Shown here piece after piece: positions 9,195 through 17,385 of a stretch of DNA of 64,000 bases. The stretch is from Phycisphaerae bacterium (GTDB lineage Bacteria > Planctomycetota > Phycisphaerae > UBA1845 > Fen-1342). The number at the start of each line of letters is the position of its first letter. Position 1 is the stretch's first letter. Position numbers and translations under genes: made by a program. The stretch spans positions 248,001-312,000 of the forward strand of contig JAJVHV010000001.1 in NCBI GenBank assembly GCA_022072445.1. Direction: 5' to 3'. The notes beneath the pieces are model-generated. The model worked only from the letters and a program-made list of their open reading frames with translations, ran no database searches and was not told where the DNA came from.

Positions 9195-11498
9195 ATGAGC
9201 AGCACAATCGTAAGACGTGGCACGCGGTGTACCTTGGCGCTCGTTGCGGCGGCGTCCGCCATGCTCGCCTCGACCGGAATGTCGCAGACGCTGATCGACA
9301 TGGGCCGGTTTCCTGGCGGCACGTATTCCTTTTCGGCCAATCTCAGCGACGACGGATCGGTCGTCACCGGAAGCGGCGACCTCGGCGGCAAGATGCACGC
9401 CTGGCGCTGGACGATGGCGACCGGACTGGTCGACCTCGGCGTCGTTCCCGGCGCCACTCGCTCCGCCGGCTACTGCGTCAGCGGCAACGGGCAGGTGATC
9501 GTCGGCGTGAGCGGGGCGAGCTACGACGTGGCGGCCCGCTGGACGGCGCAAACCGGCATGCAAAGTCTTGGCTCCCTCGCAGCCGGCAAGCCCTCGTTCG
9601 CGTTCGGCACAACGTATGACGGTGCGATCGTCGTCGGCGATGGATACCTCTCCGATGGCACGCAGCGCGCCTTTCGCTGGACCAGCGCCACCGGCCTTCA
9701 GCAGTTTGGCCAGCGACTGCCCGGCACGTTGCACTCGCTGGCGCTGCGGATCAACGGCGACGGATCGGTGATCACAGGCTACTGCTACAACAACGCGCCG
9801 TCGCTGGTCTACCCGACCGCGTGCGTGTGGGACGCGGCCGGGAACATCACCAGTCTGGGCACGCTGCCCGGCTCGGCTGAGTCAGTCCCCGGTGCGATCA
9901 ACACCACCGGCGACACCATCGTCGGATACTGCGCCAACGGTGACGGCAGCGGGGGTCGTCCGTTCCGCTGGACCGCCGCCACAGGAATGCAGGATCTTGG
10001 ACTGCCGCCGGGCGCGACGGCCGCGGTTGCCGCCGCGCTCACCGCCGACGGCGCGACGGTGGTCGGACACGCCATTGAGGCGGGGCAGGCGCGTGCGACG
10101 ATCTGGACAGCCGCGACGGGGAACCAATATCTGTCCGACGTGTTGCAGGCGGCCGGCGTCGATCTGACCGGCTGGTTCCTGCGTCACGCCACCATCAGCG
10201 CCGACGGCTCCGCGATGGCCGGCTGGGGAATTTACAACGGCGCCGGCACGTCGTGGTATCTCACGTTCGGCTGCGTCGCCCCGACGATTCTGTCCGGCCC
10301 CGCCAGCCAGACGGTCACCGAAGGCAGCAGCGTCAGCTTTACCGTCGTCGCGACTGGAAGCGCGCTGCAATACGCGTGGTTCAAGGACAGCGTGCAGATA
10401 CCCGGCGCTATTGCCGCCACGTACACCATCGCCGCGGTCACGGCCAGTGACGCCGGAGACTATCACTGTGTCGTCAGCAACGGCTGTGGCGCTGACACGT
10501 CGAACATCGCGACGCTGACCGTGCAACCCTGCGCCGCGCCGCAGATCACCCAGCAGCCGTTGAGCCAGACAGTCAACGTCGGCATGCCAGCCTATTTCTC
10601 CGTCGGCGCGACCGGCACAGATCCGCTGACGTATCAGTGGCGCAAGAATACGCAGAACATCCCCGGCGCGACCGCGTCGCAGTACCAGATCGCCGCGGTG
10701 ACCGAGGCCGACGCGGGCGACTATGACTGCATCGTCACGAACGCGTGCGGAGGCGCTACCTCCAGTGTCGCCACGCTCACGGTGCAGGGCGGCGGATGCA
10801 CCGGACCGCAGATCAGCCAGCATCCCCAAAGCCAGACGGTCGACGTGGGCATGCCGGCGTACTTCTTTGTGATCGCGACGGGCACCGACCCGCTCAGCTA
10901 CCAGTGGCGCAAAGACGCGCTCGACATCCCCGGTGCGACTGCGCAGGACTATCTGATCGCCGCCGTGACCGAGGCCGACGCCGGCGATTACGACTGTGTT
11001 GTCACGAATGCATGCGGCAGCGCCACATCGTTCGCCGCGACGCTCACGGTGCAGGCCGGATGTACGCCCCCGCAAATCACGCAGCACCCGCAAGACCAGA
11101 CGGTCGACGTCGGCGACTCGGCCGACTTCCTGGTCGCGGCGACCGGCACGGGCACACTCAGCTACCAGTGGCGGAAGGACGGCGTCGCGATTCCCGGCGC
11201 TGATGAGAACAGCTTCGAGATTCCGAGTGTCGTTCACGCCGACACCGGCCTGTACGACTGCGTCGTCACCGACGACTGCGGCAGCAGCATCAGCAATGCC
11301 GCGGCATTGACCGTCATGTGCGAACCATGCGACGCGAACTGCGACGGTTCGATCAACGGGTTTGACGTCGAGGACTTCGTCGCCGCCTTGAGCGGCAGCG
11401 GGTCGGGCTGCTCGCCGTGTCAGGGCGACGTCAATGGCGATGGATCGGTCAACGGATTCGACATCGACGGCTTTGTTCAGTGTCTCACCGGCCCGTGA
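9195..11498 (+). CDS. Secreted HAF-repeat propeller with four Ig-like domains and dockerin
   Basis: The 767-residue product starts at ATG 9195 after GTGGAG; upstream in-frame starts lack a ribosome site. The signal peptide is TRCTLALVAAASAMLASTGMS. Residues ~30-360 hold HAF-type repeats (RWTMATGLVDLG, RWTAQTGMQSLG, RWTSATGLQQFG, RWTAATGMQDLG). Four consecutive Ig-like domains follow (each with QP.SQTV..G...Y.W.K and DAGDYxCxVxNxCG), then the Cys-rich dockerin. The second to fourth Ig domains are very alike, which suggests recent internal duplication. The long modular stalk plus terminal dockerin suits a surface adhesin; that is inference. Confidence 0.87.
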   Translation: MSSTIVRRGTRCTLALVAAASAMLASTGMSQTLIDMGRFPGGTYSFSANLSDDGSVVTGSGDLGGKMHAWRWTMATGLVDLGVVPGATRSAGYCVSGNGQVIVGVSGASYDVAARWTAQTGMQSLGSLAAGKPSFAFGTTYDGAIVVGDGYLSDGTQRAFRWTSATGLQQFGQRLPGTLHSLALRINGDGSVITGYCYNNAPSLVYPTACVWDAAGNITSLGTLPGSAESVPGAINTTGDTIVGYCANGDGSGGRPFRWTAATGMQDLGLPPGATAAVAAALTADGATVVGHAIEAGQARATIWTAATGNQYLSDVLQAAGVDLTGWFLRHATISADGSAMAGWGIYNGAGTSWYLTFGCVAPTILSGPASQTVTEGSSVSFTVVATGSALQYAWFKDSVQIPGAIAATYTIAAVTASDAGDYHCVVSNGCGADTSNIATLTVQPCAAPQITQQPLSQTVNVGMPAYFSVGATGTDPLTYQWRKNTQNIPGATASQYQIAAVTEADAGDYDCIVTNACGGATSSVATLTVQGGGCTGPQISQHPQSQTVDVGMPAYFFVIATGTDPLSYQWRKDALDIPGATAQDYLIAAVTEADAGDYDCVVTNACGSATSFAATLTVQAGCTPPQITQHPQDQTVDVGDSADFLVAATGTGTLSYQWRKDGVAIPGADENSFEIPSVVHADTGLYDCVVTDDCGSSISNAAALTVMCEPCDANCDGSINGFDVEDFVAALSGSGSGCSPCQGDVNGDGSVNGFDIDGFVQCLTGP

Positions 11499-11544
11499 GT
11501 CGGCTGAAAACAAGAGCCCGATCGTGCAAGAAAGGACGTCAAAC

Positions 11545-13158
11545 ATGTTTCGTGGAACCGCTCATCACGTGCAGCGGCTGGTGCTGGCAGTGCTCCCGGC
11601 CGCGGGACTTCTTTCGGCGGCGTACGGCGGCGGGCAGTGTCCCTCGCAGTGGTATCCGACCGACGGCGTCGGCGGCGCCGACCCCGCCATCTACGCCATG
11701 ACCATGTGGGATCCCGATGGCGCCGGGGCCGAGGCGCCCGTGCTGGTGGTCGGCGGCACGTTCACCACCGCCGGCCCGATCGTGGCCTCGTACATCGCCC
11801 GCTGGGACGGCACCAACTGGTCCACGCTCGGCACCGGTATGGATGGTGCCGTGAACACGCTGACCGTCATGCAGGACGGACGGCTCGTCGCGGGCGGGGC
11901 GTTCACGACGGCCGGCGGCGTCACCGTCAATCGCATCGCGGCGTGGGACGGCACCAACTGGTCACGCATCGGCACCGGAGCCAGCGTCGGCATGGACAAT
12001 CAGGTCCAGGCGCTCACCGTCCGGCCCAACGGCGACCTCATCGCCGCCGGCATGTTCAGCTCCGCCGGCGGAACACCCGTCAATCGCATTGCCCGCTGGG
12101 ACGGCGCGAACTGGCTGGCGATGGGCAACATGAACAACATCGTCTGGGCGCTGACGACGATGCCCAACGGCGACGTGATCGCCGGTGGCCAATTCACCGC
12201 GACCAGCAGCGTCCCCGCCAATCGCCTCGCCCGTTGGAACGGCAGCACCTGGGCCAACATGACCACCGTCAACAGCCTGGTCCTGTCGGTCAACGTCGAC
12301 GCAGACGGCAACCTCATCGTCGGCGGCCAATTCACATTCTGCGGCGTTGCGGCCAATCACATTGCGAAGCTCTCGGGCACGACGTGGTCGGCCTTCGGCT
12401 CGGGAATCCTCGGGCCTGTCTGGTCCGCCCGCAGTCTGCCCGACGGCAGCCTCGTGGCCAGCGGCACGTTTCTGACCGCAGGCGGACACGACATTCAGTC
12501 CATTGCGCGCTGGGACGGGATTGACTGGTCGTCGCTCGGCATCGGAATCGGCAACCTGCCCAACATCAACGCCGGCAGCGTCCTCGCGCTGGTCTTGCGC
12601 GACGACGGCAGTCTGCTCGCCGGCGGCGCGTTCACCACCGCCGACGATCAGCCCTCGCCTAATCTGGCGCGCTGGGCTCCACAGCCGCCACCGCTTATCA
12701 CCCAGCAGCCGCAATCGATCGTTGTCGTGGAAGGCGGCCTGGCGAGTTTCTCAATCGCGGCCTCCGGGATCGACCCGCTCTCGTATCAGTGGCACAAGGA
12801 CGGTTTGCCGCTCAGTGACGGTCCGACCGGCAGCGGCTCGATCGTCTCGGGTGCCGCCACTGCCGTCCTGTCGATCTCCAGCGTCACACCCGCCGACGCG
12901 GCCGCCTATCAGTGTGTCGTCAGCGACGCCTGCGGCGACACACCCAGCGATCCTGCCACGCTATCGGTCACGCCGGCCTGCAACCCGTGCGACGCGAATT
13001 GCGATGGATCGGTTAACGGGTTTGATGTCGACGACTTTGTCGCCGCACTGACCGGAAGCGGCTCCGGCTGCTCGCCGTGCCAGGGCGACGTGAATGGCGA
13101 CGGATCGGTGAACGGCTTCGACATCGACGGGTTCGTGAATTGTCTGACCGGGCCATAG
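11545..13158 (+). CDS. Secreted GGxFTTAGG-repeat propeller with Ig-like domain and dockerin
   Basis: The 537-residue product starts at ATG 11545 after AAAGGA. The signal peptide is VQRLVLAVLPAAGLLSAAYG. About eight repeats of ~45 residues carry the pattern LVAGGAFTTAGG..VNRIAAWDGTNWSRIG, similar to delta-60/SBBP-type propellers found in large surface proteins. Residues ~410-480 are Ig-like (YQWHKDGLPLSDG...AAYQCVVSDACGD) and the final ~55 residues are the Cys-rich dockerin. It is separated by 46 bp from the HAF protein upstream. No enzymatic signature is visible. Confidence 0.86.
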   Translation: MFRGTAHHVQRLVLAVLPAAGLLSAAYGGGQCPSQWYPTDGVGGADPAIYAMTMWDPDGAGAEAPVLVVGGTFTTAGPIVASYIARWDGTNWSTLGTGMDGAVNTLTVMQDGRLVAGGAFTTAGGVTVNRIAAWDGTNWSRIGTGASVGMDNQVQALTVRPNGDLIAAGMFSSAGGTPVNRIARWDGANWLAMGNMNNIVWALTTMPNGDVIAGGQFTATSSVPANRLARWNGSTWANMTTVNSLVLSVNVDADGNLIVGGQFTFCGVAANHIAKLSGTTWSAFGSGILGPVWSARSLPDGSLVASGTFLTAGGHDIQSIARWDGIDWSSLGIGIGNLPNINAGSVLALVLRDDGSLLAGGAFTTADDQPSPNLARWAPQPPPLITQQPQSIVVVEGGLASFSIAASGIDPLSYQWHKDGLPLSDGPTGSGSIVSGAATAVLSISSVTPADAAAYQCVVSDACGDTPSDPATLSVTPACNPCDANCDGSVNGFDVDDFVAALTGSGSGCSPCQGDVNGDGSVNGFDIDGFVNCLTGP

Positions 13159-13189
13159 GGCTCGATCGCAGTCACGTGGGAGATCGCCT

Positions 13190-14383
13190 ATGCGACGTTC
13201 ACTCAGCACACCCATGCCATCCTCGATGGGTTTCGCCGCGGCGCGCTGCCTGTGCGCCGCGGCCGTCGTGCTGTCGTCGGCCACCGTGCACGCGCAGTGT
13301 GTTCCCGATTGGTTTCACGCCGCCTCGGGCGGTCCGAGCGTGCGCTCATACGCCGGCCTGGCCTACGACGGCTCCGACCAGCTCACGATTCTCTACGGCG
13401 GAGCGAATGGCAACACGCTGCGCAGCGACGTCTGGACCTGGGATGGCGTCGCCTGGATGCAGCGCAGCGTGAGCGGCGGGGCTGGCGCGCGCCGCGCCAT
13501 GGCCATGGCCTATCACGCAGCCAGCGACCGCACCGTCGTCTTCGGCGGAGTCACCGCCGGCGGGATCAACGGCGAGACGTGGCTATGGGGCGGCACGTCC
13601 TGGAGCCAGACCGCCATCGGCGAGACGGCGCCCGCGCCGCGCGGCTTCGACGCCATGGTTGGAGACACGGGAAACGGCGTCTGCGTGCTTTTCGGCGGCT
13701 GGAGCGGCGGATTCACCTACTGGGGCGACACGTGGGTGTGGGATGGAACGGTGTGGACGGACGTGACGCCCGGCACGTCGCCGCCGGCCCGCGCGTTTCA
13801 CGCGCTGGCCTACGACAGCCGGCGTTCGCGGGTTGTATTGTTCGGCGGTTTGCGCATCAGCGGCTCGACGACGACCTATTACGCCGACACTTGGGAATGG
13901 AACGGCGCGAGCTGGACGGATGTCACGCCGCCGACCTCGCCTGATCCGCGCGGCTATCACGCCCTCGCCTATGACGCGTACCGCGGCAGGGTCGTGCTCT
14001 TCGGAGGCTTCAGCTTCGACCACGGCTCGTTCAACGACACCTGGGAATGGGACGGCGCCGCCTGGACGCAGCAGTTCCCCGCTGCTGCCCCCTCGCTGCG
14101 CCAGAATCACGCCATCGCGTACGACGCGGCCCGGCGACGCAGCGTTCTCTTCGGCGGGCAGCTCAACAACACGACCTATAACGACACGTGGACGCTCGGC
14201 GGTGACAGTCCGTGCGACGCGAATTGCGACGGCTCGGTGAATGGCTTTGACGTCGACGAGTTCGTCGCCGCCCTGAGCGGCAGCGGGTCGGGCTGCTCGC
14301 CGTGTCAGGGCGACGTGAACGGCGACGGATCGGTCAATGGTTTTGACATTGACGGGTTCCTGGGTTGCCTGGGCGCGCCGTAG
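13190..14383 (+). CDS. Secreted kelch-repeat protein with dockerin
   Basis: This is a 397-residue protein with signal peptide (AARCLCAAAVVLSSATVHAQ). Kelch blades are marked by RTVVFGGV, VLFGGWSG, VVLFGGL, VVLFGGF and SVLFGGQ, each followed by a D.W.W....W segment (galactose-oxidase-like central domain). The copper ligands of true galactose oxidase were not recognised, so enzyme activity should not be assumed. Residues ~342-397 are the Cys-rich dockerin, which here ends in FLGCLGAP. GTGGGAG precedes the ATG. It continues the same-strand row, 31 bp from the previous stop. Confidence 0.85.
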   Translation: MRRSLSTPMPSSMGFAAARCLCAAAVVLSSATVHAQCVPDWFHAASGGPSVRSYAGLAYDGSDQLTILYGGANGNTLRSDVWTWDGVAWMQRSVSGGAGARRAMAMAYHAASDRTVVFGGVTAGGINGETWLWGGTSWSQTAIGETAPAPRGFDAMVGDTGNGVCVLFGGWSGGFTYWGDTWVWDGTVWTDVTPGTSPPARAFHALAYDSRRSRVVLFGGLRISGSTTTYYADTWEWNGASWTDVTPPTSPDPRGYHALAYDAYRGRVVLFGGFSFDHGSFNDTWEWDGAAWTQQFPAAAPSLRQNHAIAYDAARRRSVLFGGQLNNTTYNDTWTLGGDSPCDANCDGSVNGFDVDEFVAALSGSGSGCSPCQGDVNGDGSVNGFDIDGFLGCLGAP

Positions 14384-14410
14384 TTCGCGCGAACTAGGCA
14401 ACTCGCCTAG
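14381..14410. terminator. Overlapping palindromes at a gene end
   Basis: TAGTTCGCGCGAACTA (14381-14396) is a perfect 16-bp palindrome that contains the stop codon of the kelch gene. It overlaps a second hairpin, CTAGGC-AACTC-GCCTAG (14394-14410). The two structures are mutually exclusive. There is no U tract. Possible roles are terminator, RNA-processing site or protein-binding dyad. Confidence 0.35.
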
Positions 14411-14618
14411 GCAGACTGCGCAGTACTCGAAGGGTGTGCGATCGACTCTGCTGGGTGAAGTGAACAGCGGCTTGGAGCAGGCCAGGGCGGGCTCATCCGC
14501 CCGACCGCACGGCGAACGAGACGATGTCCGCCGCCGCTCCCGGGAACGCACTGTTCACGTCGGTCGCAGGGTGCGGCCGACCGTACGGAGACGCAGGACG
14601 ATGTTACAGGAGCAGTTC

Positions 14619-15875
14619 ATGTTGCGGCATGCATGGAGATTCACGTTCTTGGGGGCCGCGGCGTTGTGTGCGGCGTTCGCATTTGTCGCCCCGGCGGGTG
14701 CCACCGAGATCATCGGCGGCCTCGGCAATTTCGACGTTGTGAACGACACCGAGGACGAGTGCGACGAATTCGACATCGAGCTCGAGGGCGTCCACGTCGA
14801 GGATGTCTATCACACCTACCACAACGGTAACTACGGGGCGCCGACCATCACGTCGCTGCCCGGCAACACCGGCATCCGCGTCGTCTACAAGAATCCGCGG
14901 CACAACACCCAGCCCCGCGCCGTCGAGCATTACGGCGTGTCGCTGCGCGACCTGTCGATGGTCACGGCCCAGCGCTTCCAGTGGATCACGGTCTATCACG
15001 CGCCGCCGCCGCCCATGCCGCTGCCCAAGATCGAGGTTGAGATTCTCTACCCCCCCACCGGACCTGTGCTGCGCGAGACGGTCGTCAACGTTGACGACTA
15101 CGGCCGGTCGGTGTGGGTCATCCGCCGCGAAACGAGTGTCGCCCGCGAGGTCATGCTGGAAGAACTCATGCCGACCGATCCGCTCATTCAGGGCACCAAC
15201 CAGCTCGACGCTGAAGCCGAGCGACTTCTGCCCGGCATGCCTCTGATCCATGAAGACGATCCTCCCGGCCAGGGCGGCGACACCAAGAGCTTCGTGCTGG
15301 TATACGAAGTGTACGCCAACAATCAGGTCTGGCAGGGTGGCGAGTGGGTCGACGTCCAGGGCGACCTGATGACCACGGTTCTGACCGCTTCCATCGCCGT
15401 CGGCAGCAACTGCCCCGAGCAGTTTCTGCCGGTTTTCGTCACCCAGCCCAGCGATGTCTCGGCCCAGCTCGACGGCGCCGCCTACTTCGAGGCCGTCGTC
15501 CAGGGACCCGCCGAGTATGGCGAGATTTTCTACCAGTGGCGGCACGAGGGCATCGACATGCCCGGCGAGGACAACCCGTTCCTGGACATCGACCCCGTGT
15601 TGCCCGAACACGCCGGCACATACCAGCTCGTGTGCCGTAATGACTGCGGGTTGGTCATCAGCGACGTCGCTCGACTGACCATCACCGCGCCGCCCTGCGA
15701 GGCGTGCGACGCGAACTGCGACGGCTCGATCAACGGATTTGACGTCGAGGAATTCGTCGCCGTTCTCAGTGGTGACGGCTCCGGCTGCTCACCCTGCCAG
15801 GGTGACGTCAACGCCGACGGCTCGGTGAACGGATTTGACATTGACCCCTTCGTCGCCTGCCTGACCGGACCGTAG
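14619..15875 (+). CDS. Secreted protein of unknown N-terminal fold with Ig-like domain and dockerin
   Basis: The 418-residue product starts at ATG 14619, six bases after AGGAG; earlier in-frame starts reach back into the previous gene. The signal peptide is MLRHAWRFTFLGAAALCAAFAFVAPAGA. Residues ~25-275 form an acidic beta-rich domain (NFDVVNDTEDECDEFDIELEGVHVEDVYHTY, HYGVSL, VEILYPP) that I do not recognise as a named family. Residues ~278-360 are Ig-like (VTQPSDVSAQLDGAAYFEAVV...YQWRHEGIDMPGED...HAGTYQLVCRNDCG). The last ~58 residues are the Cys-rich dockerin. It may bind a wall or matrix polymer, but nothing in the sequence proves this. Confidence 0.83.
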   Translation: MLRHAWRFTFLGAAALCAAFAFVAPAGATEIIGGLGNFDVVNDTEDECDEFDIELEGVHVEDVYHTYHNGNYGAPTITSLPGNTGIRVVYKNPRHNTQPRAVEHYGVSLRDLSMVTAQRFQWITVYHAPPPPMPLPKIEVEILYPPTGPVLRETVVNVDDYGRSVWVIRRETSVAREVMLEELMPTDPLIQGTNQLDAEAERLLPGMPLIHEDDPPGQGGDTKSFVLVYEVYANNQVWQGGEWVDVQGDLMTTVLTASIAVGSNCPEQFLPVFVTQPSDVSAQLDGAAYFEAVVQGPAEYGEIFYQWRHEGIDMPGEDNPFLDIDPVLPEHAGTYQLVCRNDCGLVISDVARLTITAPPCEACDANCDGSINGFDVEEFVAVLSGDGSGCSPCQGDVNADGSVNGFDIDPFVACLTGP

Positions 15876-15946
15876 TCCGCTCGGCAAGCGGCGAGTCTCA
15901 GCGGCGACTCCGCGCCGCGTTGAGTGATTCGTGACGCGTCGCGTGC

Positions 15947-15975
15947 TGGCGACCCGGCTTTCGGCCGGGTCGCCA
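15947..15975. terminator. Strong GC hairpin in a 255-bp intergenic region
   Basis: TGGCGACCCGGC and GCCGGGTCGCCA form a perfect 12-bp stem around TTTCG, ~70 bp after the stop at 15875. No U run follows. The rest of the gap (15876-16130) has further GC-rich inverted segments and the ribosome site of the next gene, but no ORF that I would support. Confidence 0.4.
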
Positions 15976-16130
15976 CACGCGGTGCGGTAGGCAGGGCGGC
16001 GGCTCGTTGCATCGGAGGAAGTGCACGAGCCCGCCGGTTTGCTGTGGCAGCGGAGGTGCGGCGGGCCTTGTGCCCCGCCGGCCGCCGCCGACCATCGCTA
16101 GGTTGTCGTGTGGTCAGGAGGAACGGATTC

Positions 16131-17330
16131 ATGAGTACAAGGAAATTCAATCGCGCCGCTGCACTGTCCGCCGCGCTGATCCTGGTCAGCAGCGCGGTCG
16201 CACAGCGTTATATTGTCCGCGACCTGGGCGATCTCGGGGGTCCCATGACCCGGGCATTCGGACTCAACGACCTGGGCATGGTCAGCGGCGTCTCGGCGAA
16301 GCCCGACGGGAGTTTTCACGCCTTTGTCAATGACGACGGCGCGATCACCGAGATCGTGCCTCCGGTCAATGACTCGCAGGGCTACGCGTTCGACATCAAC
16401 AACGCCGCCAACGTCGCCACCACGTCGTTCGACCTCGGCGACGTGGTCCTGCACGGTGCCCTGATTCAGGGCGGATCGGCGACCGATCTGGGCACGTTTG
16501 TGCCGCGCGCCCTGAATGCCGGCGGTGTCGTGGTCGGCTACACCACCAGCCTGCTCGCCGACGTCGGATGGCTCGATCGCGCCGCGCAGTGGCAGGCCGG
16601 CGTGGTCACGCCGCTCGGCACCCTGGGCGGTAACAACAGCTACGCCGCCGGCGTCAGCGACTCCGGCCGCGTCGTCGGCTGGTCCCAGACGACCAACGAC
16701 GCCACGGTGCGGGCCACCCTCTGGCAGAACGCCGTCCCGATCCAACTTGGCACGCTCGGCGGCTCGAACAGCCAGGCCTACGGCATCAATAACGTAGGAC
16801 AGGTCGTCGGCTGGTCCGACACGGCTTCCGGCGCGCCGCACGCGTTCATGTACACGCTCGATGCCGCCGGCAACGTCCTCACCCGCACCGACCTCGGACA
16901 TCTCGCCGGCGACTACAGCTACGCCTATGCCGTCAACGACGACGCCCAGATCGTTGGAACCTCCGACGGGCACGCCTTTGTCTGGGAGCTCGGCGTGATG
17001 CGCGACCTCAACACGCTCATCCCGCCGAACAGCGGCTGGACGCTCGACCGCGCCTGGAGCATCAATGGCCGCGGCCAGATCGTCGGCGACGGCGTGGTCC
17101 GCGGATTCCCGCGCGGCTTCCTGCTCACGCCGATCATTCCGGGCGACCTCAACTGCGACGGCAGCGTCGACGGCTTCGACATCGACCCATTCGTCCTGGC
17201 GCTGACCGACCCTGTTGGTTACGCCGACCAGCATCCGGACTGCGACCGCTTCGCAGCCGACATGAATGCCGACGGTTCGGTCAACGGCTTCGACATCGAT
17301 CCATTCGTCGCAGCGCTCGGCGGGGGATGA
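16131..17330 (+). CDS. Secreted HAF-repeat protein with dockerin
   Basis: The 399-residue product starts at ATG 16131, nine bases after AGGAGG; the frame is open upstream but without a ribosome site. The signal peptide is FNRAAALSAALILVSSAVAQ. Five to six HAF-type repeats (LGDLGGPMTRAFGLNDLGMVSG, LGTLGGNNSYAAGVSDSGRVVGWS, LGTLGGSNSQAYGINNVGQVVGWS) form the body. Residues ~335-399 are a dockerin of the linker type (DLNCDGSVDGFDIDPFVLALTDP..HPDCDRF..DMNADGSVNGFDID). HAF proteins are annotated as extracellular, of unknown function. Confidence 0.86.
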   Translation: MSTRKFNRAAALSAALILVSSAVAQRYIVRDLGDLGGPMTRAFGLNDLGMVSGVSAKPDGSFHAFVNDDGAITEIVPPVNDSQGYAFDINNAANVATTSFDLGDVVLHGALIQGGSATDLGTFVPRALNAGGVVVGYTTSLLADVGWLDRAAQWQAGVVTPLGTLGGNNSYAAGVSDSGRVVGWSQTTNDATVRATLWQNAVPIQLGTLGGSNSQAYGINNVGQVVGWSDTASGAPHAFMYTLDAAGNVLTRTDLGHLAGDYSYAYAVNDDAQIVGTSDGHAFVWELGVMRDLNTLIPPNSGWTLDRAWSINGRGQIVGDGVVRGFPRGFLLTPIIPGDLNCDGSVDGFDIDPFVLALTDPVGYADQHPDCDRFAADMNADGSVNGFDIDPFVAALGGG

Positions 17331-17385
17331 CGCGACTGTGCGAATCCGGCAATCGCCTTTGATTCAGCTTGTAAGGAGTACGGCA

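Noticed and set aside
9882-11546. Long antisense ORF (554 codons) opposite the HAF/Ig dockerin gene
   Set aside because: High G+C keeps antisense frames open. The translation is Arg/Asp/Val-rich with no domain, while the + strand has a signal peptide, ribosome site and clear domains.
13190-14383. Galactose oxidase call for the kelch protein
   Set aside because: Kelch blades are clear but the Tyr-Cys cofactor and copper ligands could not be identified, so only the fold is claimed.
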